NCBI GenBank assembly: GCA_026874595.1 | Contig: CM049316.1 | Span: forward strand, 10,780,839-10,844,838 | Direction: 5' to 3' | Source of the DNA: Sipunculus nudus | Taxonomy: Eukaryota > Annelida > Sipuncula > Golfingiida > Sipunculidae | Length of the DNA: 64,000 bases | Notes under the pieces: model-generated | Told to the model about the DNA's origin: nothing | The model's input: the letters and a program-made list of their open reading frames with translations, nothing else | Databases searched by the model: none | Program-made: the position numbers and the translations under genes | Part shown: piece after piece, positions 1-10,920 of the stretch | How positions within the stretch are numbered: the first letter of the stretch is position 1 | How the letters are laid out: each line of letters begins with the position of its first letter

Positions 1-1485
1 AGTGTATGCCTCGCATCAAGCATGCATAATTTGCTAAAAGTTCAACAAGGTCAACATACAGGTGACTCAAGAAGGGCTGGAGATAGCCAAGGTCTGTTAT
101 GGTCTCATAAAAACATTAATAAAAGCTACAATTTTTGGCCAATTTCTTTCAGCTTTCTAAACTAAAAAGCTGAAATCCTTATGTGTGCATGATATGAAAA
201 TTATATCAACAGCACTCACAGGAAACAAACGTGGCATGGTCAAAGTTGGGCAAAATTTAAGGTACTAATTTTATATTTATACTAATAACTTATAAAATTT
301 GAAAAATTCAGAACTAATTTTGGGTATTCAATTGAATCTTGATTAAATAATGTTACATCCCTGACAAAAAATCTCTAGCTTCAGCAATCCCCTTGTTAAG
401 GGAGTAAATATATTTCTTGATTTTTTACAAAGTGCATTATGTTTGGGCCCATAACTTAAAACAATTACGTAATACTGACATCATTTCTGGCATGTGCATA
501 GAGAATGTATAGAAAAAAATGTATATTATATATGGTTAAAGTCAGATCAGTGGTTTTGATATTAGGTAGTCTTGAAGTGTAACAATGGGTTTTTAATGGA
601 AAAGTGAAGATTTTCATTAATATCTCGAAGGTATTAAGTCCTAGTGACCAAATTCTTGGCATGGTAGGGGATTTTGGAGACATCTAATTGTATGCCAAAT
701 TTTAGGAACTGAGAGCTGAAGCTGGGGAGCTGAGCTCTTGCAAACTGCATAACACTAGCTTGATGTAAACAATATGTTACATGGTGCTTGAAAACTTGAA
801 AAAAAATCTACAGTTTTTGATCAACTGGTTTCAAATTTTTGGTGTAAACAGACAAAATGCTAAAAAAACATGCTGTGAAAATTAAATCCGCAGTACTTAC
901 AGGAAAAAAACATGCCGTGGTCAAAGTTGGGCAAAATTTAAGGTACCAATTTTTTATTTTTGTTAATATTTTTAAAAAATTTAAAAGATTTTGATCTAAT
1001 TCTGGGTATACAATTAAATTTGGATTTATTAAAGTTATATTACTGGAAAAAAAGTCCATAGCTTTAACATGTTTTGTATTTAGTGATCAAATATCTTTCC
1101 TGATTTTTTACAAAATGCATTATGTTTGGGCCAATAACTTTTTAAATTATATAATACAGACATAATTTCTGGCATGTACATAGGAACTATATAGAGGAAT
1201 ATTTATGGTAAATATGAGGAAAAACAGATGAGTGGTTTTGATATTAGGCAGTCCTGAAATGTGAAAATAGGTTTTTAATAAAAAAATGAAGTTTTTCCTT
1301 AATTTCTCAAAGGAACGAAGTCGCAAAGACCCAGTTTTTGGCTTGGTAGGAGATCTTGGGGACATCTAACATTATAGTATGCCGATTTTTGGATTCCTAG
1401 GTCTTACGGTTTCAAAACGTGCCACATCTACGGACGGACGGACGACGGACAATGGACCACGACTATAGCTCAGATGACCCAAAAA
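1..1485 (+). mobile_element. Family A element, copy A5 (left part outside window)
   Basis: This is the right-hand part of the same long repeat that is intact at 61341-63896 and 17301-19945. It contains two degenerate tandem units: the landmark TCAAAGTTGG occurs at 240 and again at 921, a spacing of 681 bp. A short GGAC-type tract follows (about 1431-1451), then the conserved segment that normally leads into the right-end stem-loop. Here the stem-loop is broken. After AGCTCAGATGAC (from about 1468) the sequence passes straight to CCAAAAATATTG, so the 3' arm of the hairpin is missing. Open frames inside it are repeat shadows. It lies in the same orientation as every other A/B copy. Confidence 0.85.
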
Positions 1486-1711
1486 TATTGCTGGATCAGC
1501 AAAATATCCTGTTTAGTGAAGAAAGCAATTCATCACAAACTTTCCTTGTACAAACCTAAAAACATTTTCATAAGAAGCATGCAGTTATAAGAACAACAAA
1601 TGGCTTTCCATTATTTACCAAATTCATTTCCGAAAAATTTCACAATGTCAAAGTCAGCAGATTTAGAAGACCAGCAGATTACTGAAGCAACAAAAGGACA
1701 AGGAAGCAACT

Positions 1712-1725
1712 GCTGCCATGGCAAC
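1712..1725. promoter_or_regulatory. RFX X-box-like motif
   Basis: The sequence is GCTGCCATGGCAAC, one base away from the palindromic X-box GTTGCCATGGCAAC. RFX-family factors bind such sites in ciliary promoters and in many conserved non-coding elements. A perfect X-box lies about 300 bp away at 2009, which makes this one more credible. Binding is not shown. Confidence 0.4.
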
Positions 1726-2008
1726 CCTCAGGCTAATAAGAAGCAGGTCCAGGCTTCATAAGCTGCATCTTTTCTCTGCTGAAGCAGCACTTGCAGGCTT
1801 TCATCAGGCCTTATTGGGAGGTGAGAGGAAAATGTCACTGGCTATAATGAGACCTAACAAATGGATAGGCATCAATTTGGAAGGAGCGTGTCTTTGCTTA
1901 AAGGTCGCATCTGGCTGAAGACACCAGTAATAGCATCCATTTGCTGGGGTGGTTTTTCGCCATCTGAATTTTCATTGCAAGGTCTTTTCATCACATTTCA
2001 CTGTCCCA

Positions 2009-2022
2009 GTTACCATGGCAAC
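2009..2022. promoter_or_regulatory. RFX X-box, perfect consensus
   Basis: GTTACCATGGCAAC fits the X-box consensus GTNRCC-NN-RGYAAC exactly. No transcription start is recognisable nearby, so it would have to act as a distal element or belong to an unannotated promoter. Confidence 0.5.
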
Positions 2023-2393
2023 AAGAATCCTTATTTTTCCCTTATTCTGGATGAAAATTTGCGTTGATTTTCCAGCATATAATAACAATGATGAATGACG
2101 CAAACTGTGGTGTCTCAGGAATAAAATATAAGGGGCAGCTGGTCCAGTGGGAAACAAAACAAAATTAGCAATTATTTATGAATTCCATGTTCAAGCAGAA
2201 CAAAAAAGAAAAGCATGAGCCAATCAGAATTAGTTTGCGAAAGAAAAATGGTGTAAACGTGCTTCAGTGGTGTTTTACAAAGCACTTCTCGTAATGGCTC
2301 TTGAAATTTCACTGAAAAAAAAAAACATTACCCTTAAAAGCCTGCTACTTTAAATTAACTACAGCATGTCAGTTATTAGCTGGATGCTTGGCA

Positions 2394-2394
<1 letters not shown>

Positions 2395-2427
<33 letters not shown>
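2395..2427. repeat. Homopolymer C33
   Basis: An uninterrupted run of 33 cytosines in otherwise AT-rich sequence. Its length is likely to vary or be mis-assembled. The G-rich strand could form G-quadruplexes. Confidence 0.95.
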
Positions 2428-2428
<1 letters not shown>

Positions 2429-3941
2429 CCTAGGCTTTTCTGCTGTTTTCCTCTTTAATTTACGTTATCAAATCAGAAATGTTGAACATGAGGCAGTATT
2501 GGAAATATGATATGATGACATCAGATTTGATAAGTATAAAAAAAAAAAAATGACGTGTTCAGCAAGGAACAGACTCTCCTGTGAAAATTATAATGGCAAG
2601 CCCAATCTCTTCAAGATCTCATTAAAATTCCATAGTACAATATTTTTAGGTAAATATTTTTTTTTGTTCACAAAATCTATGTTATGGATTTTTTTCACAT
2701 ATTTATATATATTTTTTAATTAGATAGTGCCCCATGCAAGTTTTTGAAGCTTTTGAAAAATTTATTTTAAAATTAGTTCATTTTGACATTTCATGTATCT
2801 CATGTATATTAGTACAGAGCTATACAAATATGCATAACTGTTATCAATAAGACAACTGCGAACATCTGCTGGAGGAATATGATATTTACTAGTGGAAAGA
2901 AAAGTTAATCAGCAGTTCAAATTTTTGGGCTGTGATGTTGTAAGCCCTGATCACTGTAGATATGAGCCAAGGACAAGATTCTGACAGGGGATCCTGGACG
3001 GGATTTTGAATAACCTGTGCTTTTTGCTGGATTATGTCTTGATTCTAATTTTTTTGGCAAGATCCCTAGATCTGTATTTTGGTTGGACTGATCAGTGATC
3101 AGTGTAGAATGATATTTACCTTTAAGGTTACATACCAGGCAAAACCCCCTATATCTACAATCAGTCCAACAAATGTTGTTTTGAATTCATAATGCATATA
3201 ATATTATTCACATTATTCATATATTATTATTAGAAAACAATAGGGATACATTATGTTTAACCTGGTAATGTTCTTTCTGATGGACCACATATTTTTTTAT
3301 TCAAACTAACATGTCATTTATTTTTAATTTTTAAAAGGTATGCTATTTTAAACACCCACTTACAGCAAGCACTTTTTACTGGACTAATATTATACTACAT
3401 GACAATACCTCAAACCCTGCCTTTTTTCTTCTATCATTTTTCTATCTATCCTTAAACTGAAATTTAAAATTTTTATTCAACGAAAATTGAAATTTTGTTT
3501 TTCAATCACTTAGAAAAGTCCTTATTGTATTATGATATATATGAGAAAATTTTTTTTTTTCTGTTGGGGTCTTGTTACCCACTTTGTGGGAGTAGTTCTA
3601 AATTATACACAGGCACAAGGAGGTATACAGGGCTTTCAATACGGAGAAAATACTGAGAAAATGCCATATTTGTTAAGCATCACATGGGAATTTGTAGCAT
3701 CCGAAAGGGAGGTGATGTGTCAATCTTTGCATGGTTATGTAAAACTGAATCATATTGCAATTATTTTAAATAATTATTTTAATTAATTCAAACAATTTTA
3801 AATTTAATTATCTTATTATAATATGATTAAATATATATATATATATAAATGGTGTCATAATATGCTGATCTGGTTATAAATTGTAAAATGTAAGGGTTAG
3901 TTGTCATTTTTCAACAATATTTACACAACTGACTGGTTTTT

Positions 3942-4415
3942 CAAGGGTTTCTGCACCTCAAGCCAAAAGAAAATTCAAGGACTTTTCCAGAAACCTCAAG
4001 GACCTTATCAATGATTTTCAAGGACTTAAGCTAAGTATGAAATTTTGTTGCAGACTTAATACCTAATTTGATGACTTAATGGCTAATATTATACCATGAA
4101 GTTTATATTCTGGCACTGTGGATATGCAAATGGCAAAAACACATTTTTCAGTCCAAAGTTTACTCTGTCCATCAAAGTGTTTACACAAGAATGGCAAATT
4201 TTACATTAGGTAAGCAACTGTAACTAATGTTATAGCTGTTAAGCATACACAAAATTTGTAGATTCTCCCTAATATCAAAACTGACTGTGCAGGCCAAATT
4301 TTTATAACTTTCAAGAACCAGAAGGATGAAAAAAAAATATCAAGGACTTTCAAAGCCTTGATTTTTTTTAAAATTCTATGACTTTCAAGGTTATCAAGGA
4401 CCTCCAGGAACCCTG
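3942..4415. mobile_element. hAT-like MITE with TCAAGGACTTT repeats
   Basis: The left end reads CAAGGGTTTCTG. The right end, reverse-complemented, reads CAGGGTTCCTGG. These are similar hAT-style termini about 474 bp apart. Both subterminal regions contain many copies of (T)CAAGGACTTT and its variants, as expected for repeated transposase-binding sites. No clean 8-bp target duplication remains (left flank TGGTTTTT, right flank TTTGTTTG). There is no coding capacity, so it is non-autonomous and old. Confidence 0.5.
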
Positions 4416-6320
4416 TTTGTTTGAGGTAGGAGACCTCTTGGTCCTACAGGCAGATTTTGTGTTGGATTGCATGCTCAAATCACCAGCACTGAGCTTCTAA
4501 TAGATGCTTCAAGTGTCACAAACGCTTACCCCATGTTCATTCCTGAAAGCCCAATATATAAAGTGCATCTTTTCTAGCCCGTCAAGATTGACAGTAAACT
4601 TATCTAAATCAATTAGTGAAGTCCTTGACTGCAATCTTCCATGTAAACACATGCATTAGAAAATCTCAGGGAGAGGCACAACATCACAGACTCAGTGGGG
4701 TGCTAAAACACCACCCATTAGGAAATATTGATACCAGGTCATATGTACATGTTTTTCATAAAGGGCCTTTCAGTTGTGGCAATCAACTGGTTCACTTAAC
4801 TTTGAGGGGACAGGCATTTCATGACAAGTTGTATTGATCTGTCTTAAAACAGTTCTTGGTTATTACTGAGTTATTTACAATACTGACTGAATGAACTGAA
4901 GGAAGTTATAGTATATCCCTATAAATGTTACTACAATAATTAGTATGTATCACCATCACTTTACCAGTTTAGATCAAGTTTGTGAAAATAGAGGCTTTGC
5001 AAATAAAGATCCTCACACACAGACTGGCCAATAAATGAATTAAATGTTGAAGGAATTAAGTTAACCATGGTCAACATTTTTATTTTTGGTATTAAATGTG
5101 CCATTTTTTAATCTTGTAAATTATATTATATACAAGAATAACAATAAGATAGGACTATAGCATATATCCTAATCCACACATTTGACTGGAACCAGAAAGC
5201 AACAATTAGGTCATCTTGATAAACATATGACAGAGTTAATTGACAGGCAAGGTTCTATATTTAGAAATAGTTTTGATTAAGAGGCATGCAGGAAGTTCAT
5301 GTCAGTAATAAACATTGACCAATTAAACGGAGAATTCTAATAAAAAGTTATGATTTTATTGATTTCATACTTAGGGCTCATTATTTGATAATGCAAATTT
5401 ATAAATTATATATGTTTAGAGTTAAACCATACCTAATAAAAGTAATGTCAGTAAACAGAGCTGAAGACAGTTCTGTCAAAACGTGAAGTTTCAAAGTTAA
5501 ACTGAATCTAAGCAATTGTATGTGTCGGAAGTCTGGTACTATGATCAAGAAAAATACTTAACTGCGCCAGATATCATGGGTTAATACTTATATCAGGCTA
5601 AGCTTATTATAATCATAGGTAAGCGTCTGTTATATCCCCTAGGGTTTATACAGTTGACTGGTCTGCTTTAGATAACCAGTACTGGTCATCTAATTTGACA
5701 AGATGTCAATACTTCCAACTTCTGTTTTCCCAGGAAAATATGTACAAGTACCATCAGACTCAAAAACGTCCATGTGTCTAAGTGAAATTTTGAGTGACAC
5801 AGGCACTTCCATTTGCATTTATGAAAGCCCTGCATAAGTTTCAAATTGAACATGTATCTATTCTCAAGTAACTTGTATTTCCTAAAACAGGAGTATATGA
5901 GACTACACTGACTAAAAGACTGAACTGTCAGCCGACAATACTGAACAGACTAAATCACTATATGCAGCAGATAACTCAGAATACCTCTAATTAAAGCAAA
6001 CCGTAAAAAGCAGTGATGATATTTTAATTGATATGAACATGTGTATCTTTGACCTTTGAATCCCTACAAAATAATTTGATTAACTTTCACAATCCCATTG
6101 GCCACATGTTACCTGCCAATTTCCTTTTGTCTGTATCTACTATGATGTACAACTAGTCTGTCAAAACTAAGAAAATACCTTGATATACTAAACACACCTA
6201 AATGCACTAAACTCACCTGTGCATTAATGAAGGTGAAAATAACAACCTCGGTCATGTGGTACATGACAGATGGAAAAACATGAAAATTCTAAAGATTCTT
6301 CATAAAAAATGTTTACTTAC
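4416..6320. other. Single-copy AT-rich DNA
   Basis: No repeat family or gene is recognised. Near the right end, a splice-donor-like CAG|GTGAGT occurs on the minus strand (donor GT at 6215-6216). It is preceded by a 16-codon open frame starting with ATG at about 6264. The nearest possible intron would be only about 30 nt, so it was not called as an exon. Confidence 0.4.
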
Positions 6321-6368
6321 CATTAGTTTTCCCGCGTTCCTCTGCTTTGTCTACACTGCTAATAATCC
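6321..6368 (-). CDS. Candidate 48-nt micro-exon, unknown gene
   Basis: On the minus strand this block is bounded by a strong acceptor (TTTTTTCTCTCGTTTCAG, then G) and a strong donor (ATG|GTAAGTAA). It is 48 nt, a multiple of three. Only one of its three frames is open. That frame makes it a phase 1-1 symmetric exon encoding IISSVDKAEERGKTN flanked by split codons. It is more GC-rich and CpG-containing (GAACGCGGG) than its surroundings. I do not recognise the peptide. A symmetric 16-codon exon with good splice sites is typical of cassette micro-exons. Chance occurrence of such splice pairs in 64 kb cannot be excluded. Confidence 0.45.
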
Positions 6369-6871
6369 CTGAAACGAGAGAAAAAATGTGTTAATATTGA
6401 CCTACTAACTTGTCATGTTGATGAAGGCAAATCTGGGTTCATGAAAAAAACCTGCATGATAAATGTAAATGATAAATGGGTTATTGCTATAAACATCATT
6501 TTATAAATCATCTGACACAGAATTCCTAAATCTAAAGCCAGAGAGAATTCAATTTTACAAATCACTGGATAGAGGAAATTCATACACAAGTTGATGGCCA
6601 GAAAGAATCCATATTTATACATCAATGGCTAGACATCATTCATATTTATAAGTTGACATCAAGACAGGATTCATATTTATAAATTCATGAACAGAGAGAA
6701 TTGATATTCATAAACCTGTGTCTGATTGTTTGGGATTACGTTTAATTCATAATTTAATATATAACAAGATAAATTGGTGAATCTTTTCACAGGTATATTA
6801 TCTGCCTGGGAAAACTGAAAGATATCAAAACCTTCAATTTTACACAACACAGGCAAGAGATTTCATAGATA
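6369..6871. other. AT-rich spacer
   Basis: Nothing recognisable beyond the pyrimidine-rich (minus-strand) tract next to the candidate exon. A degenerate motif, CATATTTATA with variants, recurs at about 6600-6720. Confidence 0.4.
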
Positions 6872-7859
6872 AACAAGGGACCTATGGGTCACTGTGCTCA
6901 GCTGACGTTAACCTTGAAGGTAAAAATCTAATGGAGATAAAGTGTAAGAGGAAGAGGTAATAAAGGCCATGGTTGGTTTATATGATTGGTTTGTATTGAT
7001 GAGCAAGAAATTGTTGCAAAAAATATTTTGTGACCTGACCATGTGTTTCCTAATGTTGAAACTAAAGCATGTGAGCAGTTTGTGAACAAATGATCTGTAC
7101 TATTACCATGATCATTAGTTGGTTTTTCGATTAACTGTTGACATTTCAGTAGTTTACACATTTGTTCAATTGAATCTATTTTTTTGTATAATATATATTA
7201 TTAAATATATGTATTTTTTTAATGAAATGTATACAGTTGAAATATAGCTAATTAACAACATAAAACAGGGCAAACAAAGCCTGATCTCAAATTCTGCTGA
7301 GGCAGGAAAATAATGAACAAATGTTTGTATTAAATCCTGATTTTTTTATCACATCAATTATTTTCTAATTTAAGTTTATATTTCTATACATTTCCAATTT
7401 AACATATATATTTGAAAATAAAAGTTGATTCATAATTCTCAATTGCATCATCATAAATCTCAATCTTGTCAGATAACACCACATCATGCATACAAATGTT
7501 TATTTATTTTTTACCACAAAAATATATCTTTTAAATCTGCAAAACAATAAATATCTAAAAATAATACTTGATTTAGATTTCACAATTTTTAATTGTGTCT
7601 TTATTTATCCATAATGTGCTTCATATTTTATAATAATTTAAGCATACTGATGGGTTCATTTATATTTGTTCAAATCATTTAAAAGAAAATTGATTTCTTT
7701 AAAAATGCTACATTACAAAACACTGCATCTTCTGGATTACACCTAGAATTATTTTTTCAAGGAAAGTTTTTGCATATCGGAGTGGAAACAGCATTACAAT
7801 TAAGGAGATACAGTGAAAACAATAACAATTACTGCATAACAGTTGGTGGGTTGGGTTTG

Positions 7860-7860
<1 letters not shown>

Positions 7861-7903
<43 letters not shown>
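7861..7903. repeat. Homopolymer G43 inside A1
   Basis: Forty-three consecutive guanines within element A1. The run is absent at the equivalent point of A3. It is the longest homopolymer in the window and potentially G-quadruplex forming. It also creates artefactual poly-Gly/poly-Pro frames. Confidence 0.95.
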
Positions 7904-7904
<1 letters not shown>

Positions 7905-8689
7905 GATTGGGATGGTGATATGAGAATAACTGTACACCTGTCACAGCAGGGGATCTCCCCCAGTGACTGTAACAAATCAGAAACCCTGGCATAGCTGAAT
8001 TCCAGTGACCTGGAGTGGGACCCTGCATCTGTAATCAAAGCAAGTGACTACAGAAAAAAAATCAATAACTAGCTTAATTTTCAAGCTTTCTTTTTCAAAT
8101 TTCAGATTTATACAAACTAAATATTTATGTTTACATGCTGTGAAAATTAAATCAATGGTGCTTACAGGCAAAAAACGTGCCATGGTCAAAGTTGGGCAAA
8201 ATTTAAGGTACTGATTTTTTTTTTATGCTAATAACTTAAAAAATTTACAAAATTCAGATCTAATTTTGGGTAAACAATTGAATCTTAATTAAACATAGTT
8301 ATATACTTGAGAAAATAAACTCTAGTTTCAAAATTTTTGATGTTAAGTGAGATATTATTTTTTCTGATTTTTTACAAAGTCCATTATGTTTGGGCCCATA
8401 ACTTACAGAATTTATACTTTACAGACTTAATTATTGGCATGTACATAGGAACTATATGGAGGAATATTTATGGTAAATATGAGGAAAAACAGATGAGTGG
8501 TTTTGATATTAGGCAGTCCTGAAGTGTGGAAATAGGATTTTAATAAAAAATTGAGGTTTTTCCTTAATTTCTCAAAGGAACGAAGTCGCAAAGACCCAGT
8601 TTTCGGCTTGGTAGGAGATCTTGGGGACATCTAACATTATGCTGAATTTTGGATCCCTAGGTCTTACGGTTTCAAAACGTGCCACATCT

Positions 8690-8733
8690 ACGGACGGACG
8701 GACGGACGGACGGACAGACGGACGGACGACGGA
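8690..8733 (+). repeat. GGAC tetranucleotide tract of A1
   Basis: A tandem (ACGG)n/(GGAC)n tract just upstream of the right-end stem-loop of A1. Equivalent tracts occur at 1431-1451, 19840-19895 and 29502-29540, and in shorter form in the other copies. Its position relative to the right end is fixed while its length varies between copies. Confidence 0.95.
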
Positions 8734-8984
8734 CAATGGACCACGACTATAGCTCAGATGACTTACAGTCAGCTGAGCTAAAAATTACAGAAAACTATAC
8801 AAATATTATTACATGCTTGTCAGTATGATTCTGGATGAAACAGTTACTGCTAGTGCCATGGGAATCACTCACATCTGTATTGCTGCATGTGAATTATTAA
8901 TAAATACCACACCTGTGCTGCGTCAGTCAATGCAAACAAGAAATTAGCAATTACATCTGAAATGTCCTCTTTGGTTTAAAATAA

Positions 8985-9735
8985 CCATCTAGATGGTTAT
9001 TTGGTTAAAATTCAAAACATAATTTGGTTTACATTACCAGTTTGTTTTTAATACTTGGTTACATTACCAGACCGCTGTTTGATTTATATTATCAGAACGT
9101 TACTTGGTGAATATTGCCACAAATTTACCAGACTGTTATTTGGTTAACATTCCAAGACCATTATTTGGTTAAAATTTACACTACCAGACCGTTGTGTGGT
9201 TAACATAATAAGACGGTAATTTGGTTAATATGAACACTGATTTACCAGACCGTTGTGTGGCCAACTTGAACATTACGAGATATTTATTTGGTTAATATTA
9301 CCACAAATTTACGAGACTGTTGTATGGCTAACATTACTAGATCATTATTTGGTTAATATTACCACTGATTTACCAGACCATTGTGTGGCTAATATTACTA
9401 GATCATTATATGGTTAATATACCTCCAATTTACCACATTGTTGTATGGCTAAATTTACAAGATAGTTATCTGGTTAATGTTATCACAAATTTACCAGACT
9501 GTAGTATGGCTAACATTTCCAGATCTTTATTTAGTTAATATTACCACAAATTAACCAGACTGTTGTGTGGCTAACATTGCGAGATCTTTATTTGGTTAAT
9601 ATTACCACAAATTTACCAGACTGTTATTTGGTGAACATAATCAGACTGTTTCTTGGTCAACACTCCCAGACCATAATTTAGTAGCTATTACCAGATAGTC
9701 ATTTGATTAACATTACCAGACTGTTGCTTATATCA
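8985..9735. repeat. Minisatellite, about 61-bp period (two ~30-bp halves)
   Basis: Diverged tandem repeats built around TTACCAGACTGTTGTRTGGC and TTATTTGGTTAATATTACCA. The landmark GTTGTRTGG falls at 9252, 9319, 9380, 9440, 9501 and 9562, with spacings of 67, 61, 60, 61 and 61. The outer parts of the array show a simpler ~30-bp unit, so the 61-bp unit is probably a dimer. There are no spacers of unique sequence, so it is not CRISPR-like. Confidence 0.9.
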
Positions 9736-10259
9736 TGCAAACATTACTGCTGACATGTTGGATATTGCAGATAATCATGGAAACCATATGCTGACAGCAA
9801 CACTTATTGAAATGTACATTCCATCTAGTTAATATTACAAACCATCATATGTCACATATATGTGGATACTTTATTACATCTTAGAACATTTAAGATAATC
9901 TAGATTCAAGGGACACTGCTTGCTAACAACAATCTTTGAAATGTTTCATTCAATTTATGTTGCATAAATCTGATGAATTTATATGGATTCAGTCAATCAT
10001 TTCTGACATGTTGAATAACACTAACTGTGGATAGGAAGCTCTAGGACTGCTATATTTTTATAAACATTTTATTTCATTCAATCTTACTAAAGGAATATGA
10101 TAATACTGACGTTAATCAAATAATCTCAACAGTAAAATAAGTGTCAAATGCAGGGAACATGCACATAAATTAATACTGATTTTGTATGAAAATTTTTTGT
10201 GAATGTTATATAAATGATTCCTGCAATATCAGCAGTAGACTTTTATCAGTATTTACCCA
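9736..10259. other. AT-rich spacer
   Basis: No gene or repeat is recognised. Confidence 0.4.
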
Positions 10260-10920
10260 AGTAAATTTACCCCAGCCACCTGTTCCCTGCGTATCATATT
10301 TTTCATAGGAGCTCAAGCTCTGGCATGATCAACCAGATCAGCTCCATGTTACTGCAGGGATATGGATTTTGGCTGAGGATTGCAGAGGATCACAGATACA
10401 AATGGATATTATGTGACATTCTTTCCCCTAATCCCTAGAGATAACAGGACACAATGAAACACCAGACCAACCGGGTCATTTGACCGGCAACAGGAAGAGC
10501 CTTCTGATCCAACCCTCCCCCTCACAACCAAATCAATACAGATCTACCAAATTCACCTGGTTTTGAATCGTATCCCTGCAAGGGAGGTTGCTATGGCAAC
10601 AGATCAGAAATCCATACTGTTCAGCTGATTACATGTCTACAGGACCAGCAGACCTGATCCACAGGCAAAGAAGGCCATTATTCGCCAGCCTGGCATGAAG
10701 CGAAACTCTATGCCCATGTCCTGCCACTTCAAAAACTGTCTCACCAAAAATCAATATACCAGCCAGTTCAGCTTCTCACTAGATTTGGAGCTGTGGAATA
10801 TTGAATCAGAAGTACATGCAGGAAGCTCTACTCGGAGCGAGCTCTGTTCTTTTCCCTAAACCTCGCTTTTTTCCTATCATTCATTGGTTCATGTCAATAC
10901 GAGAGAGGCCAAATTACTGT
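10260..10920. promoter_or_regulatory. Candidate conserved non-coding block with X-box
   Basis: A balanced-composition, repeat-free stretch in AT-rich surroundings. It has many homeodomain-like (ATTA) and GATA-like words and a perfect RFX X-box at 10587-10600. All frames are interrupted, so it is not coding. It may be a distal regulatory element. This rests on composition and the X-box only; conservation could not be checked. Confidence 0.3.
10587..10600. promoter_or_regulatory. RFX X-box, perfect palindrome
   Basis: GTTGCTATGGCAAC is a perfect match to the X-box consensus and nearly fully palindromic. It lies in the middle of the high-complexity block 10260-10920. Confidence 0.55.

Larger units (their letters stand above)
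1486..3941. other. Single-copy AT-rich DNA with X-box pair
   Basis: No gene is seen. About 1600-2160 is of higher complexity than its surroundings and holds two RFX-type motifs (listed separately). A 33-nt C run lies at 2395-2427. The rest is AT-rich with A/T homopolymers and no recognisable repeat. Confidence 0.5.
6872..8784 (+). mobile_element. Family A element, copy A1, complete
   Basis: The left end, AACAAGGGACCTATGGGTCA, contains a small hairpin (GACC...GGTC). The motif GCTCAGCTGAC follows at 6896-6906. The body is AT-rich and closely matches A3 (27593-29588) as far as about 7655. It then has a private segment ending in a G43 run (7861-7903), and continues with the shared right half: one unit, a GGAC tract at 8690-8733 and the right stem-loop at 8751-8779. 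The stem arms are AGCTCAG/CTGAGCT plus TGACT/AGTCA, with loop TAC. The 3' arm is the reverse complement of the left motif. The flanks show no target duplication. It encodes no protein; the open frames, including a proline-rich one, are shadows of the repeat and the G run. Confidence 0.85.

Noticed and set aside
427-683. Recurring minus-strand frames starting MSPKSPT/MSPRSPT in several A copies
   Set aside because: Shadows of the repeated A units; frames shift and end differently in each copy.
6217-6270. Minus-strand MYHMTEVVIFTFINAQ followed by CAG|GTGAGT as an exon
   Set aside because: The donor is excellent, but any acceptor lies about 30 nt from the donor at 6320, leaving an implausibly short intron.
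6928-7161. Minus-strand frame starting MCKLLKCQQL, shared with 27649-27894
   Set aside because: It is conserved only because A1 and A3 are recent copies of the same repeat. There is no domain, and the equivalent region of A2/A4/A6 is unrelated.
7708-8038. Proline-rich and glycine-rich frames on both strands
   Set aside because: They are produced by the G43 homopolymer in A1 and have no independent coding support.
8985-9735. CRISPR-like array
   Set aside because: The repeats are contiguous and diverged with no unique spacers, and the DNA is eukaryotic.
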